A model generated the notes under the pieces. That model was given only the letters and a program-made list of their open reading frames with translations, was not told the origin of the DNA and did no database searches. A stretch of 27,455 nt of DNA from assembly GCA_964353405.1 (NCBI GenBank), contig CAYGWJ010000080.1, positions 1-27,455 of the forward strand, in the 5' to 3' direction. Made by a program: the position numbers and the translations under genes. Each line of letters begins with the position of its first letter. Position 1 is the stretch's first letter. This document shows positions 6,630 through 14,687 of the stretch, piece by piece. Source of the stretch: JBGLNJ01 sp964353405. GTDB taxonomy: Bacteria > Chloroflexota > Anaerolineae > Fen-1058.

Positions 6630-7499
6630 ATGAGCGCAGAACCGAGGCAAGTAAAAACCGGTGTGACGCCGCAGCCTGTCCTCGAAGGCGCCGGGGTGCG
6701 GCTCAAGCGCAGTATGCCGTTGAGTGGCGGGTTGGATTACCTCGACCCATTTCTGCTGTTGGATCATTTTGGTTCCAATGACCCGGCCGATTATGTTCGG
6801 GGCTTTCCCATGCACCCGCATCGCGGCATCGAGACCGTCACGTATATGCTCGAAGGTGTCGTAACCCATCGAGATAGCCTGGGCAATGCCGGCAGCATCG
6901 AGGCGGGCGATGTGCAGTGGATGACCTCCGGGCGCGGGATTATGCACGAGGAAATGCCCCAGCCACGCGATGGCAGAATGGCCGGGTTCCAACTCTGGGT
7001 CAACCTGCCAGCCAAACTCAAAATGACCCGGCCGAGATACCAGGAAATTCCTTCCAACCTCATCCCCGAAATCCGCCGAGAGGACGGAACGAGAATTCGC
7101 GTCATCGCCGGGACGGTGGATAACGTCGGCGGGCCAGTGACCGAGATTGCGGCGCAGCCAACCTATATGGATGTGTCGCTGCCGGCCCACGCCACTTTTT
7201 TGCACTCGATCGAGCGCGGACATACGGCCTTTGCCTATGTGTTTGAAGGCGAGGGAGCTTTTGGCGTCACGGATGCCGGGACGGGCAAGACGTACTCTCA
7301 TCTCAAACTTGTCGTGTTTGACGATGGAGACTATGTCAGAGTGGTGACAGCGGATCAACCCGTCCGGTTTCTGCTCGTTTCGGGTCAGCCGCTGCGCGAG
7401 CCGGTCGCCCGCTATGGCCCGTTCGTCATGAATACGCGACAAGAGATCGAACAGGCGCTGCGAGATTTGCAGAATGGCACTTTTGTGGAGCCTGTGTAG
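6630..7499 (+). CDS. Pirin family protein
   Basis: A 289-residue bicupin. The pirin metal ligands are seen as His62 and His64 in HPHRGIETVTYMLEG and as His106 and Glu108 in SGRGIMHEEMP, with spacing close to that of known pirins. Bacterial pirins include quercetin 2,3-dioxygenases and redox or stress regulators, and the substrate here cannot be read from sequence. The start at 6630 has a very strong GGGGGAGGAAC ribosome site; the frame is open upstream to 6537 but without support. The TAG stop lies inside a 27-base palindrome. About 265 bases separate it from hicA, with no clear promoter apart from a lone -10-like TATCAT at 6482. Confidence 0.9.
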   Translation: MSAEPRQVKTGVTPQPVLEGAGVRLKRSMPLSGGLDYLDPFLLLDHFGSNDPADYVRGFPMHPHRGIETVTYMLEGVVTHRDSLGNAGSIEAGDVQWMTSGRGIMHEEMPQPRDGRMAGFQLWVNLPAKLKMTRPRYQEIPSNLIPEIRREDGTRIRVIAGTVDNVGGPVTEIAAQPTYMDVSLPAHATFLHSIERGHTAFAYVFEGEGAFGVTDAGTGKTYSHLKLVVFDDGDYVRVVTADQPVRFLLVSGQPLREPVARYGPFVMNTRQEIEQALRDLQNGTFVEPV

Positions 7500-7522
7500 G
7501 ACAAGTTGCCAACTTGTCCTAC
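7496..7522. repeat. GTAGG-family palindrome at the pirin stop codon
   Basis: Perfect 13-base arms, GTAGGACAAGTTG and CAACTTGTCCTAC, around one central base. It is the same element as those inside rlmI. Its GTAGG end supplies the TAG stop codon of the pirin gene (7497-7499). It might also act as an mRNA 3'-end hairpin, although no T-tract follows. Confidence 0.9.
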
Positions 7523-7598
7523 TTTACCCGCAAGCCTTCACGAGCCAAGGTATTTTGGATCTGATGCGGGACGTGGCAAGTGACCGGGGGCAGACTGA

Positions 7599-8303
7599 AT
7601 GGCAGGCTGGCTAGCGCTGGCAGGTGGAGCCGAGTTTCAACCAGGTTGCGAGGACGCCGACCGCGTGTTGGTTGATGCGGCCGGCGGCGCAGGCGCGCGA
7701 GTGGCGATCCTGCCGACGGCGGCAGCGGCGGAGGGTTCGCCGCGCATGGCTGCCGCGAACGGTGTGCGGCATTTTTCTCGTCTGGGCGCGAACGCGTTCG
7801 GCGTGATGATAGTGGACACAGCGACCGCCAACGATCCGGCACTGGCGGCGCAACTGGAATCGGCGCAGTTAATTTACATCGCAGGCGGCGACCCGGGTTA
7901 TTTGCTGCGCTGTATGCGTGGCGGCCTCGCCTGGCAAACGATTCTGGAGGCTTGGCAGAGCGGCGCGGTGCTGGCGGGTGCAAGCGCGGGCGCGATGGTG
8001 TTGTGTGAGGCGCTGTGGAATCCCTATGCGCGTCGCATCGAAACGGCGCTCGGCCTGGTCAAGCGCGCAGCCGTCATCCCGCATCATCGCGCGGGCAGCG
8101 AGTGGGTCAAGACCTTGCAGGGTGCCCTCGGTCAGGAGGTTACTCTCCTCGGCATTGTCGAACGGACCAACTTGATGTGGGACGGCTCGACCTGGCGCGT
8201 AGCCGGGCCGGGCGATGTGACGATTTATTCGCAGGGGCAGATCGCCGTTCACCCTGCGGGCGATGTGTTCGCGCTCGATGGGGTCAGCCTGAATGTCGGA
8301 TAA
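7599..8303 (+). CDS. Peptidase S51 / cyanophycinase-like (class I glutamine amidotransferase-like) hydrolase
   Basis: A 234-residue protein with the S51 fold. The nucleophile serine is in the elbow GASAGAM (Ser129), and the preceding conserved strand IYIAGGDPGYLL (about residues 92-103) is typical of cyanophycinase and dipeptidase E relatives. Such enzymes are serine peptidases cleaving Asp-containing peptides or cyanophycin. The usual cyanophycinase length is ~270, so this is on the short side, closer to dipeptidase E-like members. The 3' end overlaps the NUDIX gene by 11 bases, so these are translationally linked. No cyanophycin synthetase is seen in the window, so peptide turnover is as likely as storage-polymer breakdown. 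Confidence 0.8.
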   Translation: MAGWLALAGGAEFQPGCEDADRVLVDAAGGAGARVAILPTAAAAEGSPRMAAANGVRHFSRLGANAFGVMIVDTATANDPALAAQLESAQLIYIAGGDPGYLLRCMRGGLAWQTILEAWQSGAVLAGASAGAMVLCEALWNPYARRIETALGLVKRAAVIPHHRAGSEWVKTLQGALGQEVTLLGIVERTNLMWDGSTWRVAGPGDVTIYSQGQIAVHPAGDVFALDGVSLNVG

Positions 8304-8769
8304 AACCTGGGATGTAGGAGTCAGTGCCGTCGTCGTGCGCGACGAGCGTGTGCTGCTCGTGCGCTATGCTTACGGTCAGCGGAGTGGCATGTGGACCTTG
8401 CCCGGCGGCTATGCCCAGCACGACGAGACGCTCGACCGGGCGGCGGTGCGCGAGTTGGAAGAGGAAGCGGGATTGCATGGCGAGCCGTGCGGCATCGTCT
8501 CGGTGCGGACGCGCTTCACGGAAGAGGGTGGGGCGGTGTTTGTGGGGTTCCGCGTGCGCTGTGATGAGGGCGAGCCTGTGCCTGACGGTCATGAAGTGGA
8601 CGGGGCGCAGTTTTTCAATCGCGAGGAATTGTTGGCGCTCGACCCGGTGATGGAGCTTTCGCGCCAGATTGGCATGCTAGTACTGGCTGCGCCCGGCGTC
8701 GAGTTGGTCGAGACCCATATCCCCGGTCGCAGTGATGCTACGTACAAAGCGTATATGATCAAAGCGTGA
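8293..8769 (+). CDS. NUDIX hydrolase
   Basis: A 158-residue protein with an exact Nudix box, GX5EX7REUXEEXGU, at residues 39-61 (GGYAQHDETLDRAAVRELEE and on). The box binds divalent metal and splits nucleoside diphosphates linked to another group. Flanking strands VSAVVVRDERVLLVRYAY and GAVFVGFRVRC fit the MutT/ADP-ribose pyrophosphatase-like fold. The substrate is not predictable. It overlaps the S51-like gene by 11 bases at its start and the MFS gene by 4 bases (GTGA) at its end, so the three form one translationally coupled unit. Confidence 0.9.
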   Translation: MSDKTWDVGVSAVVVRDERVLLVRYAYGQRSGMWTLPGGYAQHDETLDRAAVRELEEEAGLHGEPCGIVSVRTRFTEEGGAVFVGFRVRCDEGEPVPDGHEVDGAQFFNREELLALDPVMELSRQIGMLVLAAPGVELVETHIPGRSDATYKAYMIKA

Positions 8770-9977
8770 GAAAACCAACACGTTTTTCTCCGCTGCTTTT
8801 CATCTTTATCACAGTCTTTGTTGATCTGCTTGGCTATGGCATGGTCGTGCCGCTGCTGCCTTTCTTCGTCCAACGCCAGCAGGGTGGGGCGACGGCGGCG
8901 GGCGCGCTCGGTTCGCTGTACGCATTGATGCAATTGATCAGTGGCCCGGCCATCGGCGCGCTGTCGGATCGCTATGGCCGGCGGCCAGTGTTGCTGGTCT
9001 GTTTGCTGGGCACTGCGATGGCGTATCTGATGCTTGGCCTGGCCGGCTCGCTCGCCGTGATCTTTGCGGCGATCATGCTCGACGGCATCACGGGCGGCAA
9101 CCTGACCACGGCGTATGCTTATATCGCAGATGTGACTTCGTTGGAAGAGAGAGCGCGCGGCATGGGCCTGGTGGGCGCGGCCTTTGGATTGGGATTGATG
9201 GCCGGTCCGGCGCTCGGCGGATTGCTGAGCGCCCACGGGTTGAGCCTCCCGGCGTTCCTCGCGTGCGCGATTGCGCTTTCCAACGTGATCTTTGGTTTGT
9301 TTGTCTTGCCCGAGTCGTTGCCGGTCGAACGCCGAACCTCAGCGCCTGCGTGGCGGGCGCTCAACTCGGCGGCTCAACTGATGGACTTGTTTCGCCCGGC
9401 CCCCATCCGCTGGTTGCTGGTTTCGATCTTTACGCTGAACCTGGCGTTCTCTGGCTTGCAGACCAATTTCCCGCTCTACAGTCAAGCCCGCTTTGGATGG
9501 AACACGCTGCACAACGGCGTGTTCTTTGCTTACGTGGGCACGTGCGCTGTGCTTGTGCAGGGGGTGCTGTTTCGATGGATTCAGCCGCGCCTGGGCGAAA
9601 AGCGTCTGGCTGTGGGTGGGCTAGGGTTGCTGGCACTGGCGTTGGCGGGAATTGCCCTCGCACGGCAAGACTGGCTGATGTACCCGGTCGTAGGGCTGGC
9701 GGCGCTGGGCAGCGGCGTCAGTATCCCCTCGCTGACCGCGCTGGTCTCGCGTCGAGTGGATGCGGGTGGGCAGGGCCGCTTGATGGGTGGCTCGCAGGCG
9801 CTGCTCAGCCTGACGATGATCATCGGCCCGACGTTGGCGGGCCTGTCATTCGAGTTCGTCGGCGTCGGCGCGCCCTATGGGTTGGGCAGTGTTTTTGCGG
9901 CAACGGCCTGGGTGATTGCGTGGGTGGCGCTGAGACGCTCGCCCGAGCCTGTCCTGATTACACCCTCGAGCGAATGA
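8766..9977 (+). CDS. MFS transporter (DHA1 / TetA-like drug:proton antiporter)
   Basis: A 403-residue protein with about twelve hydrophobic segments, the usual MFS size. Motif A is present between helices 2 and 3 as LSDRYGRRPVLL (about residues 66-77). The first helix, VDLLGYGMVVPLLPFFV, and the ITGGNLTTAYAYIADV region match the tetracycline-efflux branch of the drug:H+ antiporter family. It would export small hydrophobic or charged compounds across the cytoplasmic membrane; the substrate is unknown. The GTG start overlaps the NUDIX stop. The 3' end overlaps the convergent glycosyltransferase gene by 20 bases. Confidence 0.87.
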   Translation: MRKPTRFSPLLFIFITVFVDLLGYGMVVPLLPFFVQRQQGGATAAGALGSLYALMQLISGPAIGALSDRYGRRPVLLVCLLGTAMAYLMLGLAGSLAVIFAAIMLDGITGGNLTTAYAYIADVTSLEERARGMGLVGAAFGLGLMAGPALGGLLSAHGLSLPAFLACAIALSNVIFGLFVLPESLPVERRTSAPAWRALNSAAQLMDLFRPAPIRWLLVSIFTLNLAFSGLQTNFPLYSQARFGWNTLHNGVFFAYVGTCAVLVQGVLFRWIQPRLGEKRLAVGGLGLLALALAGIALARQDWLMYPVVGLAALGSGVSIPSLTALVSRRVDAGGQGRLMGGSQALLSLTMIIGPTLAGLSFEFVGVGAPYGLGSVFAATAWVIAWVALRRSPEPVLITPSSE

Positions 9978-11211
9978 TCTCGACGGCGCGCTGTACGCCG
10001 TCCTCTGCTTGAATCGCTTTGCCCAAGGCTTGTGCGCGCGCTCGCATCGCTTCAGTCTGTGTTGCTTGCTCGAGTGCGTGCGCCAGTCTTGCCGCGGTAA
10101 GCGACCGCTGTGGAACCGGACGCGGTCCCACACCCAGCGCTTCCACCCGTTTGCCCCAAAAGAACTGGTCCACCGCCAGCGGCGTGACGAGTGTTGGCAC
10201 GCCGGCGCGCAAGCTCGCGGCAGTCGTCCCGGCTCCCCCATGATGGACGACGGCGGCCACGCGCGGAAACAGCCACGCGTGTGGCGCTTTTGCGATCGGC
10301 AAGATGGTATCGGGCAGCGGCAAGTTTTCGATTTCACTTGCCAGTGCGAGCACCCCGCGCAAGCGATGCGTCTCGAGCGCGCGCACGACGCTGGCAACTA
10401 TTTCGAGCGGCTGTCGTGTCCCTGGACTGCCAAAGCCGATGTACACGGGCGGTGGACCTGCCTTGAGGAAGCGGACGAGCTCCGCGGGCGGCGTCCATTC
10501 GGACGGTTCATCCAGAAACCAATAGCCCGTGATCACGTCCGAGTTGGGCCAGTCAGCCGGGTGTCGTACGACTTCAGGGCTGAAACCATACAAGAGAGGA
10601 GCTTGCAGGCGAGGCCCCGCGAGCGACACAGCCGGCAGGTGAAGCACGGTGCGACGCCACCGATTGATGATGCTGCGCCAGGGCTGCCACAGCGCCTGCT
10701 CGACAGCCAGGTGCGTCAACCAGTTGTACGCTGGGCCGAGTGAGAATGTGGAAGGTACGAGTGCGCTGGGAAACTCTCGCGTGCGGCTAAACGGCTGAAG
10801 GAAGCATCCCAGGCACGGAATGTGTAGCGCTTCGGCGATGTGTATGCCCCACGTCGTGGGCAGACCGAAGATAACGGCATCGCTACCCTGGCACGCTTGC
10901 CACGCGCTTGTCAGCATCCGCTCGTATATCGGCCGCGCCTCCTGCATATAGCCGAGCGTGGCGCGGGCGCTGCGCAGCCAGTTGCCGTCGAACGTGAGCG
11001 CCGATTGCCCGCCGGGCCGCGTCATCAACTCGCTGGGGTTGCCGTCAACGAGCGCGAACGCCAGGCCGTATCGTTCGACCCATGCGCGAAAGCTGGCGTG
11101 CGTGGCGATCTGTACGCGATAGCCCGCGCTCTGCAAGCCCAGGCCGAGCGCGATAGTCGGCTGGACATCCCCGCGTGTGCCGCTTGTCAGCAGCGAGATG
11201 GTCTTGGTCAT
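9958..11211 (-). CDS. GT1/GT28-like (MurG-like fold) glycosyltransferase, UDP-sugar:lipid or macrolide type
   Basis: A 417-residue GT-B protein. The N-terminal domain opens with ISLLTSGTRGDVQPTIALGL, the acceptor-side signature of sterol glucosyltransferase and vancomycin/macrolide-type enzymes. The C-terminal donor-binding motif is HHGGAGTTAASLRAGVPTLV (from residue 323), followed by the DQFFWGKRV nucleotide-sugar segment. It should transfer a sugar from an NDP-sugar to a lipid or small molecule. Beginning only 9 bases after the methyltransferase remnant, it is probably in the same transcript. It could have been paired with that methyltransferase in making a modified glycolipid or metabolite, but this is inference. 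There is no clear ribosome site before the ATG at 11211. Confidence 0.87.
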   Translation of the reverse strand: MTKTISLLTSGTRGDVQPTIALGLGLQSAGYRVQIATHASFRAWVERYGLAFALVDGNPSELMTRPGGQSALTFDGNWLRSARATLGYMQEARPIYERMLTSAWQACQGSDAVIFGLPTTWGIHIAEALHIPCLGCFLQPFSRTREFPSALVPSTFSLGPAYNWLTHLAVEQALWQPWRSIINRWRRTVLHLPAVSLAGPRLQAPLLYGFSPEVVRHPADWPNSDVITGYWFLDEPSEWTPPAELVRFLKAGPPPVYIGFGSPGTRQPLEIVASVVRALETHRLRGVLALASEIENLPLPDTILPIAKAPHAWLFPRVAAVVHHGGAGTTAASLRAGVPTLVTPLAVDQFFWGKRVEALGVGPRPVPQRSLTAARLAHALEQATQTEAMRARAQALGKAIQAEDGVQRAVEIIRSRV

Positions 11212-11220
11212 GGGGCCAGG

Positions 11221-11599
11221 TCAGTTTTGCTTTTCGGACACGAGGAAGCGATACTGCACGAGTCCCAGCTTGAGGCAATGTTGCAGTGCCAGGCTACCCG
11301 TCATGCTCGGCACGCTGGTGTGGCGGATGGGCAAGCGGTGGCCCGCCGCGAGCAGCGCCGTTGCCGATCGGTTGGGCAGCGTGCGCAGGCGCAGGTGCGG
11401 CGTGAGATCGCGGTCGCTGACGAGGGTGAAGCCGTGGCTGCGCGCCAGGTCTTGCACGCACCCTTCGCCGCACAAGTTGGGGATGTGCCAGCCCTGCCTT
11501 GCGTCGCTTGACCTGGGCCAGGTCGAACAGCTCGTCCAGCGGCAGCGACCGCAGGCAGCGAGCGCGTTCCTCAGCACTCTGGCGGTCAAATTCTGTCAT
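11221..11599 (-). pseudogene. Frameshifted, 5'-truncated SAM-dependent methyltransferase remnant
   Basis: Two frames on the minus strand join into one sensible 125-residue sequence if one base is removed from the CCC run at 11492-11494. The first part runs from MTEFDRQSAEERARCLRSLP to KRRKA. The second runs from GWHIPNLCGEGCVQDLARSH to YRFLVSEKQN. The second part resembles the C-terminal end of class I methyltransferases that carry DLTPHLRL and a GSLALQHCLKLGLVQYRFLV tail, as I remember them. The SAM-binding N-terminal domain is absent. The break lies just before a 109-base inverted-repeat element. The homopolymer shift could be a sequencing error, but the missing N-terminal domain cannot be. 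Confidence 0.6.
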
Positions 11600-11615
11600 C
11601 GTGGTTTCACTCGCG

Positions 11616-11724
11616 CTAGCAGCCTGTCGGGGAGCCCCTTGTAGGGCAGGTTTCCATACCTGCCCCCCAGCGCGGCGGCTATGGAAAGCCGCCCTACAAA
11701 GTTGCCTCTCCGACAAGCCGCTAG
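11616..11724. mobile_element. 109-bp MITE-like element with 19-bp imperfect terminal inverted repeats
   Basis: The ends CTAGCAGCCTGTCGGGGAG (11616-11634) and CTCTCCGACAAGCCGCTAG (11706-11724) are inverted repeats matching at 16 of 19 positions, each ending in CTAG. Inside is a nested structure. Outer arms TTGTAGGGC/GCCCTACAA (11639-11647 and 11691-11699) enclose two smaller hairpins: GGGCAGGT/ACCTGCCC, and GGCGGCT/AGCCGCC. The inner GTAGGGCAGG resembles the 27-base palindromes elsewhere. There is no coding capacity. It overlaps the cyclase stop codon and abuts the truncated methyltransferase. Confidence 0.75.
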
Positions 11725-12932
11725 GCCGCCGATAGCGTCTTTCTCCCGACGAGAAAGTACGTCACCATGTCGCCTTTCCCTTTGACCGGAATCGTGCCGC
11801 GCTTTTCCAGCACATATTTGTCTTTGAGCCGTTCATACGCCGTTTCCGTGACCTGGATGTGGCTGCCCAGGCCATGCGACTCCATGCGGCTGGCAGTGTT
11901 GACCGTGTCGCTCCACAGGTCGTAGCTGAACTTTTTGACGCCGATGATGCCGGCGACGACCGGCCCGATATGAATGCCGATGCGCATTGAAAGCGGCTCG
12001 CCGTTCTTGCGTGAAAAGTGCGCCAGCGTCTGTTCAATATCGAGCGCCATATCCGCGATCACCTCGGCATGATCGGCGCGGGGAACCGGCAAGCCGCCCA
12101 CGACCATGTAGGCATCGCCAATCGTCTTGATTTTTTCCAGCCCGTACTTGTCGGCCAATTGGTCCAATTCGGAAAATACTGCGTTGAGCAATAACACCAG
12201 TTCCTTGGGCGACATTTCAGCCGAGAGCGGCGTAAAGTTCACAATGTCGGCAAAGAGGACCGTGACCTCTGAAAAATCATCGGCGATGACGTGCTCGCCG
12301 CGCTTGAGGCGTTCGGCGATGGGCCGGGGCAAGATATTGAGCAACAATGACTCGGTCTGCGCGCGCAATCGTTCGCGCTCCATAAAGGTGCGCACGGACA
12401 CGAGGTGGCCGATGATGGACAGCGCTACGGCCGAGACCATGCCGAAACCGAAATGCAGCCACAGGGGCGACGGCGGCAGCCGCACAATCATCAGCAGCCA
12501 GCCGCCAAATGTGACGCCCAGAAGCGAGGCGAACCACCGCGTGGACAGCGGCAGCATCCCGCACGCGATGACGATTAACATGAGGCTGGTGGTTTGCAGG
12601 GGGTCGGCGGTGAGGTAGAGATGGCAGAGAACGTTCACTAGCCCGATGCCCACGAGTGCGGCGGCGATGGGATTGGCCCAGCGGGGCGCGATGGGCCGGC
12701 GCCGCAGGACGACATAGAATCCCAGCCCCGCCAATGCCGACGCAAACGCCACCGTCATCATCTGGGTTGACACCGGCTCCGGCAATACAAAGTGGTGGCT
12801 CAAGCCGATCACGGAAAAATGGATGGCGATGTAGAGCGAGACGACGCGCGAGGTTCTGAGCGAGTGGGCGCTAAACACCGCGCCGAGATATTCGTCGGTG
12901 ACGCCCAGATTTGAGAGTGACGGGTTGTCCAT
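11721..12932 (-). CDS. Membrane-anchored class III adenylate/guanylate cyclase
   Basis: A 403-residue protein. About six hydrophobic segments (residues ~30-180) form a membrane sensor-like region, followed by a short linker (RTFMERERLRAQTESLLLNI) that resembles a signalling helix. The catalytic domain has metal-binding Asp229 (LFADIVNFT) and Asp273 (IKTIGDAYM). Lys269 and Asp342 are at the positions that select adenine, and transition-state residues Asn345 and Arg349 are in NTASRM. All catalytic residues are present, so cAMP synthesis is likely, acting as a homodimer at the cytoplasmic membrane. The start at 12932 has GGAG 7 bases upstream; the open frame to 13001 would run into the preceding gene. 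The TAG stop lies in the end of an inverted-repeat element. Confidence 0.9.
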   Translation of the reverse strand: MDNPSLSNLGVTDEYLGAVFSAHSLRTSRVVSLYIAIHFSVIGLSHHFVLPEPVSTQMMTVAFASALAGLGFYVVLRRRPIAPRWANPIAAALVGIGLVNVLCHLYLTADPLQTTSLMLIVIACGMLPLSTRWFASLLGVTFGGWLLMIVRLPPSPLWLHFGFGMVSAVALSIIGHLVSVRTFMERERLRAQTESLLLNILPRPIAERLKRGEHVIADDFSEVTVLFADIVNFTPLSAEMSPKELVLLLNAVFSELDQLADKYGLEKIKTIGDAYMVVGGLPVPRADHAEVIADMALDIEQTLAHFSRKNGEPLSMRIGIHIGPVVAGIIGVKKFSYDLWSDTVNTASRMESHGLGSHIQVTETAYERLKDKYVLEKRGTIPVKGKGDMVTYFLVGRKTLSAA

Positions 12933-12960
12933 CTGATCACTCCATGAATGACGCCAGCGC

Positions 12961-13827
12961 TTACTCGGGTTTGAGGTTTGCCCGCGCCTTGACTTGTTCA
13001 ACCATTTCGCGCCAATACTCGCGCAGGAACGGCGGGTTCTGGAGGCTGTCCAGCACGTACGACCGGTCGGCGCGTGCCAGGTCCAGCACCGCCGTGATCA
13101 TTTCTTCTTGATAGTAACCCGCTTCGGCCAATGGAATGCCGCTCGGTTCGCGGATGAATGACCCGCCGCTGGACGTTTGCTTGCCGTCGGGTGATTGGCC
13201 GACCGTGTTGGCGACGCAGTGAAAGAGCTTCGAGTTTGGCCCGACTGGCTGCTGGGCGCGCCCGGAAACGCGTTTCCATGCCACGGCCTCAATCTCGTCC
13301 GAGCTGCACGAAGGATGAAAGAGCACTTGCGCGCCGGCCATCGCCGGCAGGCGATACAATTCTGGATGCCGCCCATCGCGGCAGATCACCAGCGTACATA
13401 CAATCCCATCGAGGTCGAACAACGACAGCTTGTCGCCGCCCCGGCAATACTTTTTCTCGTCCCGGCCGGCCAGGTTGATCTTGGCGTATTCGTGCACGAT
13501 GGTCCCGTTGGGGTCAATCACGTGCGCCAGGTTCAGAAAGCGGTCAGGCGTTTTCCTGATGGTTCCCACAATGACCCAGATATGGTGCTCGGCGGCGGCC
13601 TGGCAGGTCCGGTCGAGCGCGGCCTGAACCGACTGGGGCGGCAATTCGGCCACATACGGAAAGTAATAGCTCGTCAGTGTTGCTTCGGGGAATAGAACGA
13701 CCCGGCTGCCATCCTCTGCGGCGGCTTGCACGTATTGAAGCGTTCGTTGCAAGTTGAACTCGATGGACCTGGCCCAGTGCAGTTGGACGCACGAAACTTG
13801 CAGAGTGGTCGAGTTTCTGTCAGGCAA
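12961..13827 (-). CDS. Carbon-nitrogen hydrolase (nitrilase/amidase superfamily)
   Basis: A 288-residue protein with the nitrilase-superfamily Glu-Lys-Cys triad: Glu48 in LFPEATLTSYYF, Lys116 in HEYAKINL and Cys149 in LVICRDGRHPELYR. These enzymes hydrolyse or transfer at amide or nitrile C-N bonds. Branches include N-carbamoyl-D-amino-acid amidohydrolase, omega-amidase and beta-ureidopropionase. The CRDGRHPE cysteine context fits an amidase more than a true nitrilase, but the substrate is not readable. The start is a TTG at 13827 with GAGAGG close upstream. Genes before and after lie within 34 and 28 bases, so it sits in one operon with a histidine kinase and an adenylate cyclase, an unusual partner for a metabolic enzyme. 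Confidence 0.88.
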   Translation of the reverse strand: MPDRNSTTLQVSCVQLHWARSIEFNLQRTLQYVQAAAEDGSRVVLFPEATLTSYYFPYVAELPPQSVQAALDRTCQAAAEHHIWVIVGTIRKTPDRFLNLAHVIDPNGTIVHEYAKINLAGRDEKKYCRGGDKLSLFDLDGIVCTLVICRDGRHPELYRLPAMAGAQVLFHPSCSSDEIEAVAWKRVSGRAQQPVGPNSKLFHCVANTVGQSPDGKQTSSGGSFIREPSGIPLAEAGYYQEEMITAVLDLARADRSYVLDSLQNPPFLREYWREMVEQVKARANLKPE

Positions 13828-13861
13828 AGCCTCTCGCTCCCTATGCCGCTTGCGTTTCCTT

Positions 13862-14611
13862 TCAACTCGCCACGGGCAACCTTACCCAAAAGCGCGAGCC
13901 GCCTTCGGCCGGGAATTCGACGCCATACGTCCCACCCATGTGCTCGACAAAGCGGCGCAGCATATAGAGGTTCATCCCCGCGCCCACCTGGTCGCGCACC
14001 AGCGGCACATCGCCGCGAAAGAACAGCGTAAAGAGTTGATCCCGTTCGGTCTCCGCTACGCCGATGCCGGTGTCAGCCACGGTGATTTGAACCAGGCCCT
14101 CATCCGGCGGGCCGGCGGCCACGGTGACCTGACCGCCGCCCGGCGTGTACATGAGCGCATTCTCTATCAAGATGCGCAGGACTTGGTTCAGCCGCTCGCG
14201 GTCTGCTTGAACGGCGGGCACAGAGTCCGGCACGCTGGCCGTGAGCGTGTTGCCGCGTTCGCTGGCGAGCGTCTGCATCTCCCGGCAGACCTTTTCGATG
14301 GCCTCGGCGGGTGAGACGGGCGCCAGCTTTAATGAAAAGCGACCTTCGCCCATATGAGCCAGCTCGTGCAGATGGGTGATCATGCCCGTCATGCGCCCTA
14401 CGTTTTTTTTGATGCGCGTGACAAAATCCTTTTGCTGGTCGTTGATGGGCCCCGTCAGCAGCATCAGGTCGTTGTAGCCTTTGATGGAGCTAAGCGGCAG
14501 GCGCAATTCGTGGCACACCAGCCGGATGAGCTTCCATTGTTCCGCCTGGGCGCTTGCCAGTTGGGCCTGGAGGTCTCTTATTTGCGTAAGCAGTTCGGAT
14601 TCATTTGCCAT
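13862..14611 (-). CDS. Soluble orphan histidine kinase (HisKA + HATPase_c, no sensor domain)
   Basis: A 249-residue kinase core. After a short coiled-coil-like N-terminus (ELLTQIRDLQAQLASAQAEQ) the H-box has the phospho-accepting His34 in VCHELRLPLSSIKGY. The ATPase domain has an N-box Asn151 (IENALMYTP), a G1 box with Asp180 (DTGIGV) and a G2-like GAGMNL at 210-215. There is no transmembrane segment and no PAS, GAF or receiver domain, so it must sense through a partner or form part of a larger signalling complex. An ATG at 14617 is two codons upstream, but GAGAG lies only next to it and is well spaced (6 bases) from 14611, so 14611 is preferred. No response regulator is in the window. Confidence 0.88.
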   Translation of the reverse strand: MANESELLTQIRDLQAQLASAQAEQWKLIRLVCHELRLPLSSIKGYNDLMLLTGPINDQQKDFVTRIKKNVGRMTGMITHLHELAHMGEGRFSLKLAPVSPAEAIEKVCREMQTLASERGNTLTASVPDSVPAVQADRERLNQVLRILIENALMYTPGGGQVTVAAGPPDEGLVQITVADTGIGVAETERDQLFTLFFRGDVPLVRDQVGAGMNLYMLRRFVEHMGGTYGVEFPAEGGSRFWVRLPVAS

Positions 14612-14687
14612 CGTCATCTCTCTTTGTTTCGGTCGGCTGGCGGCGTCGGATCAGCCTGGTGACCCTGGCCGAGTGCCTCGAGCTTGT

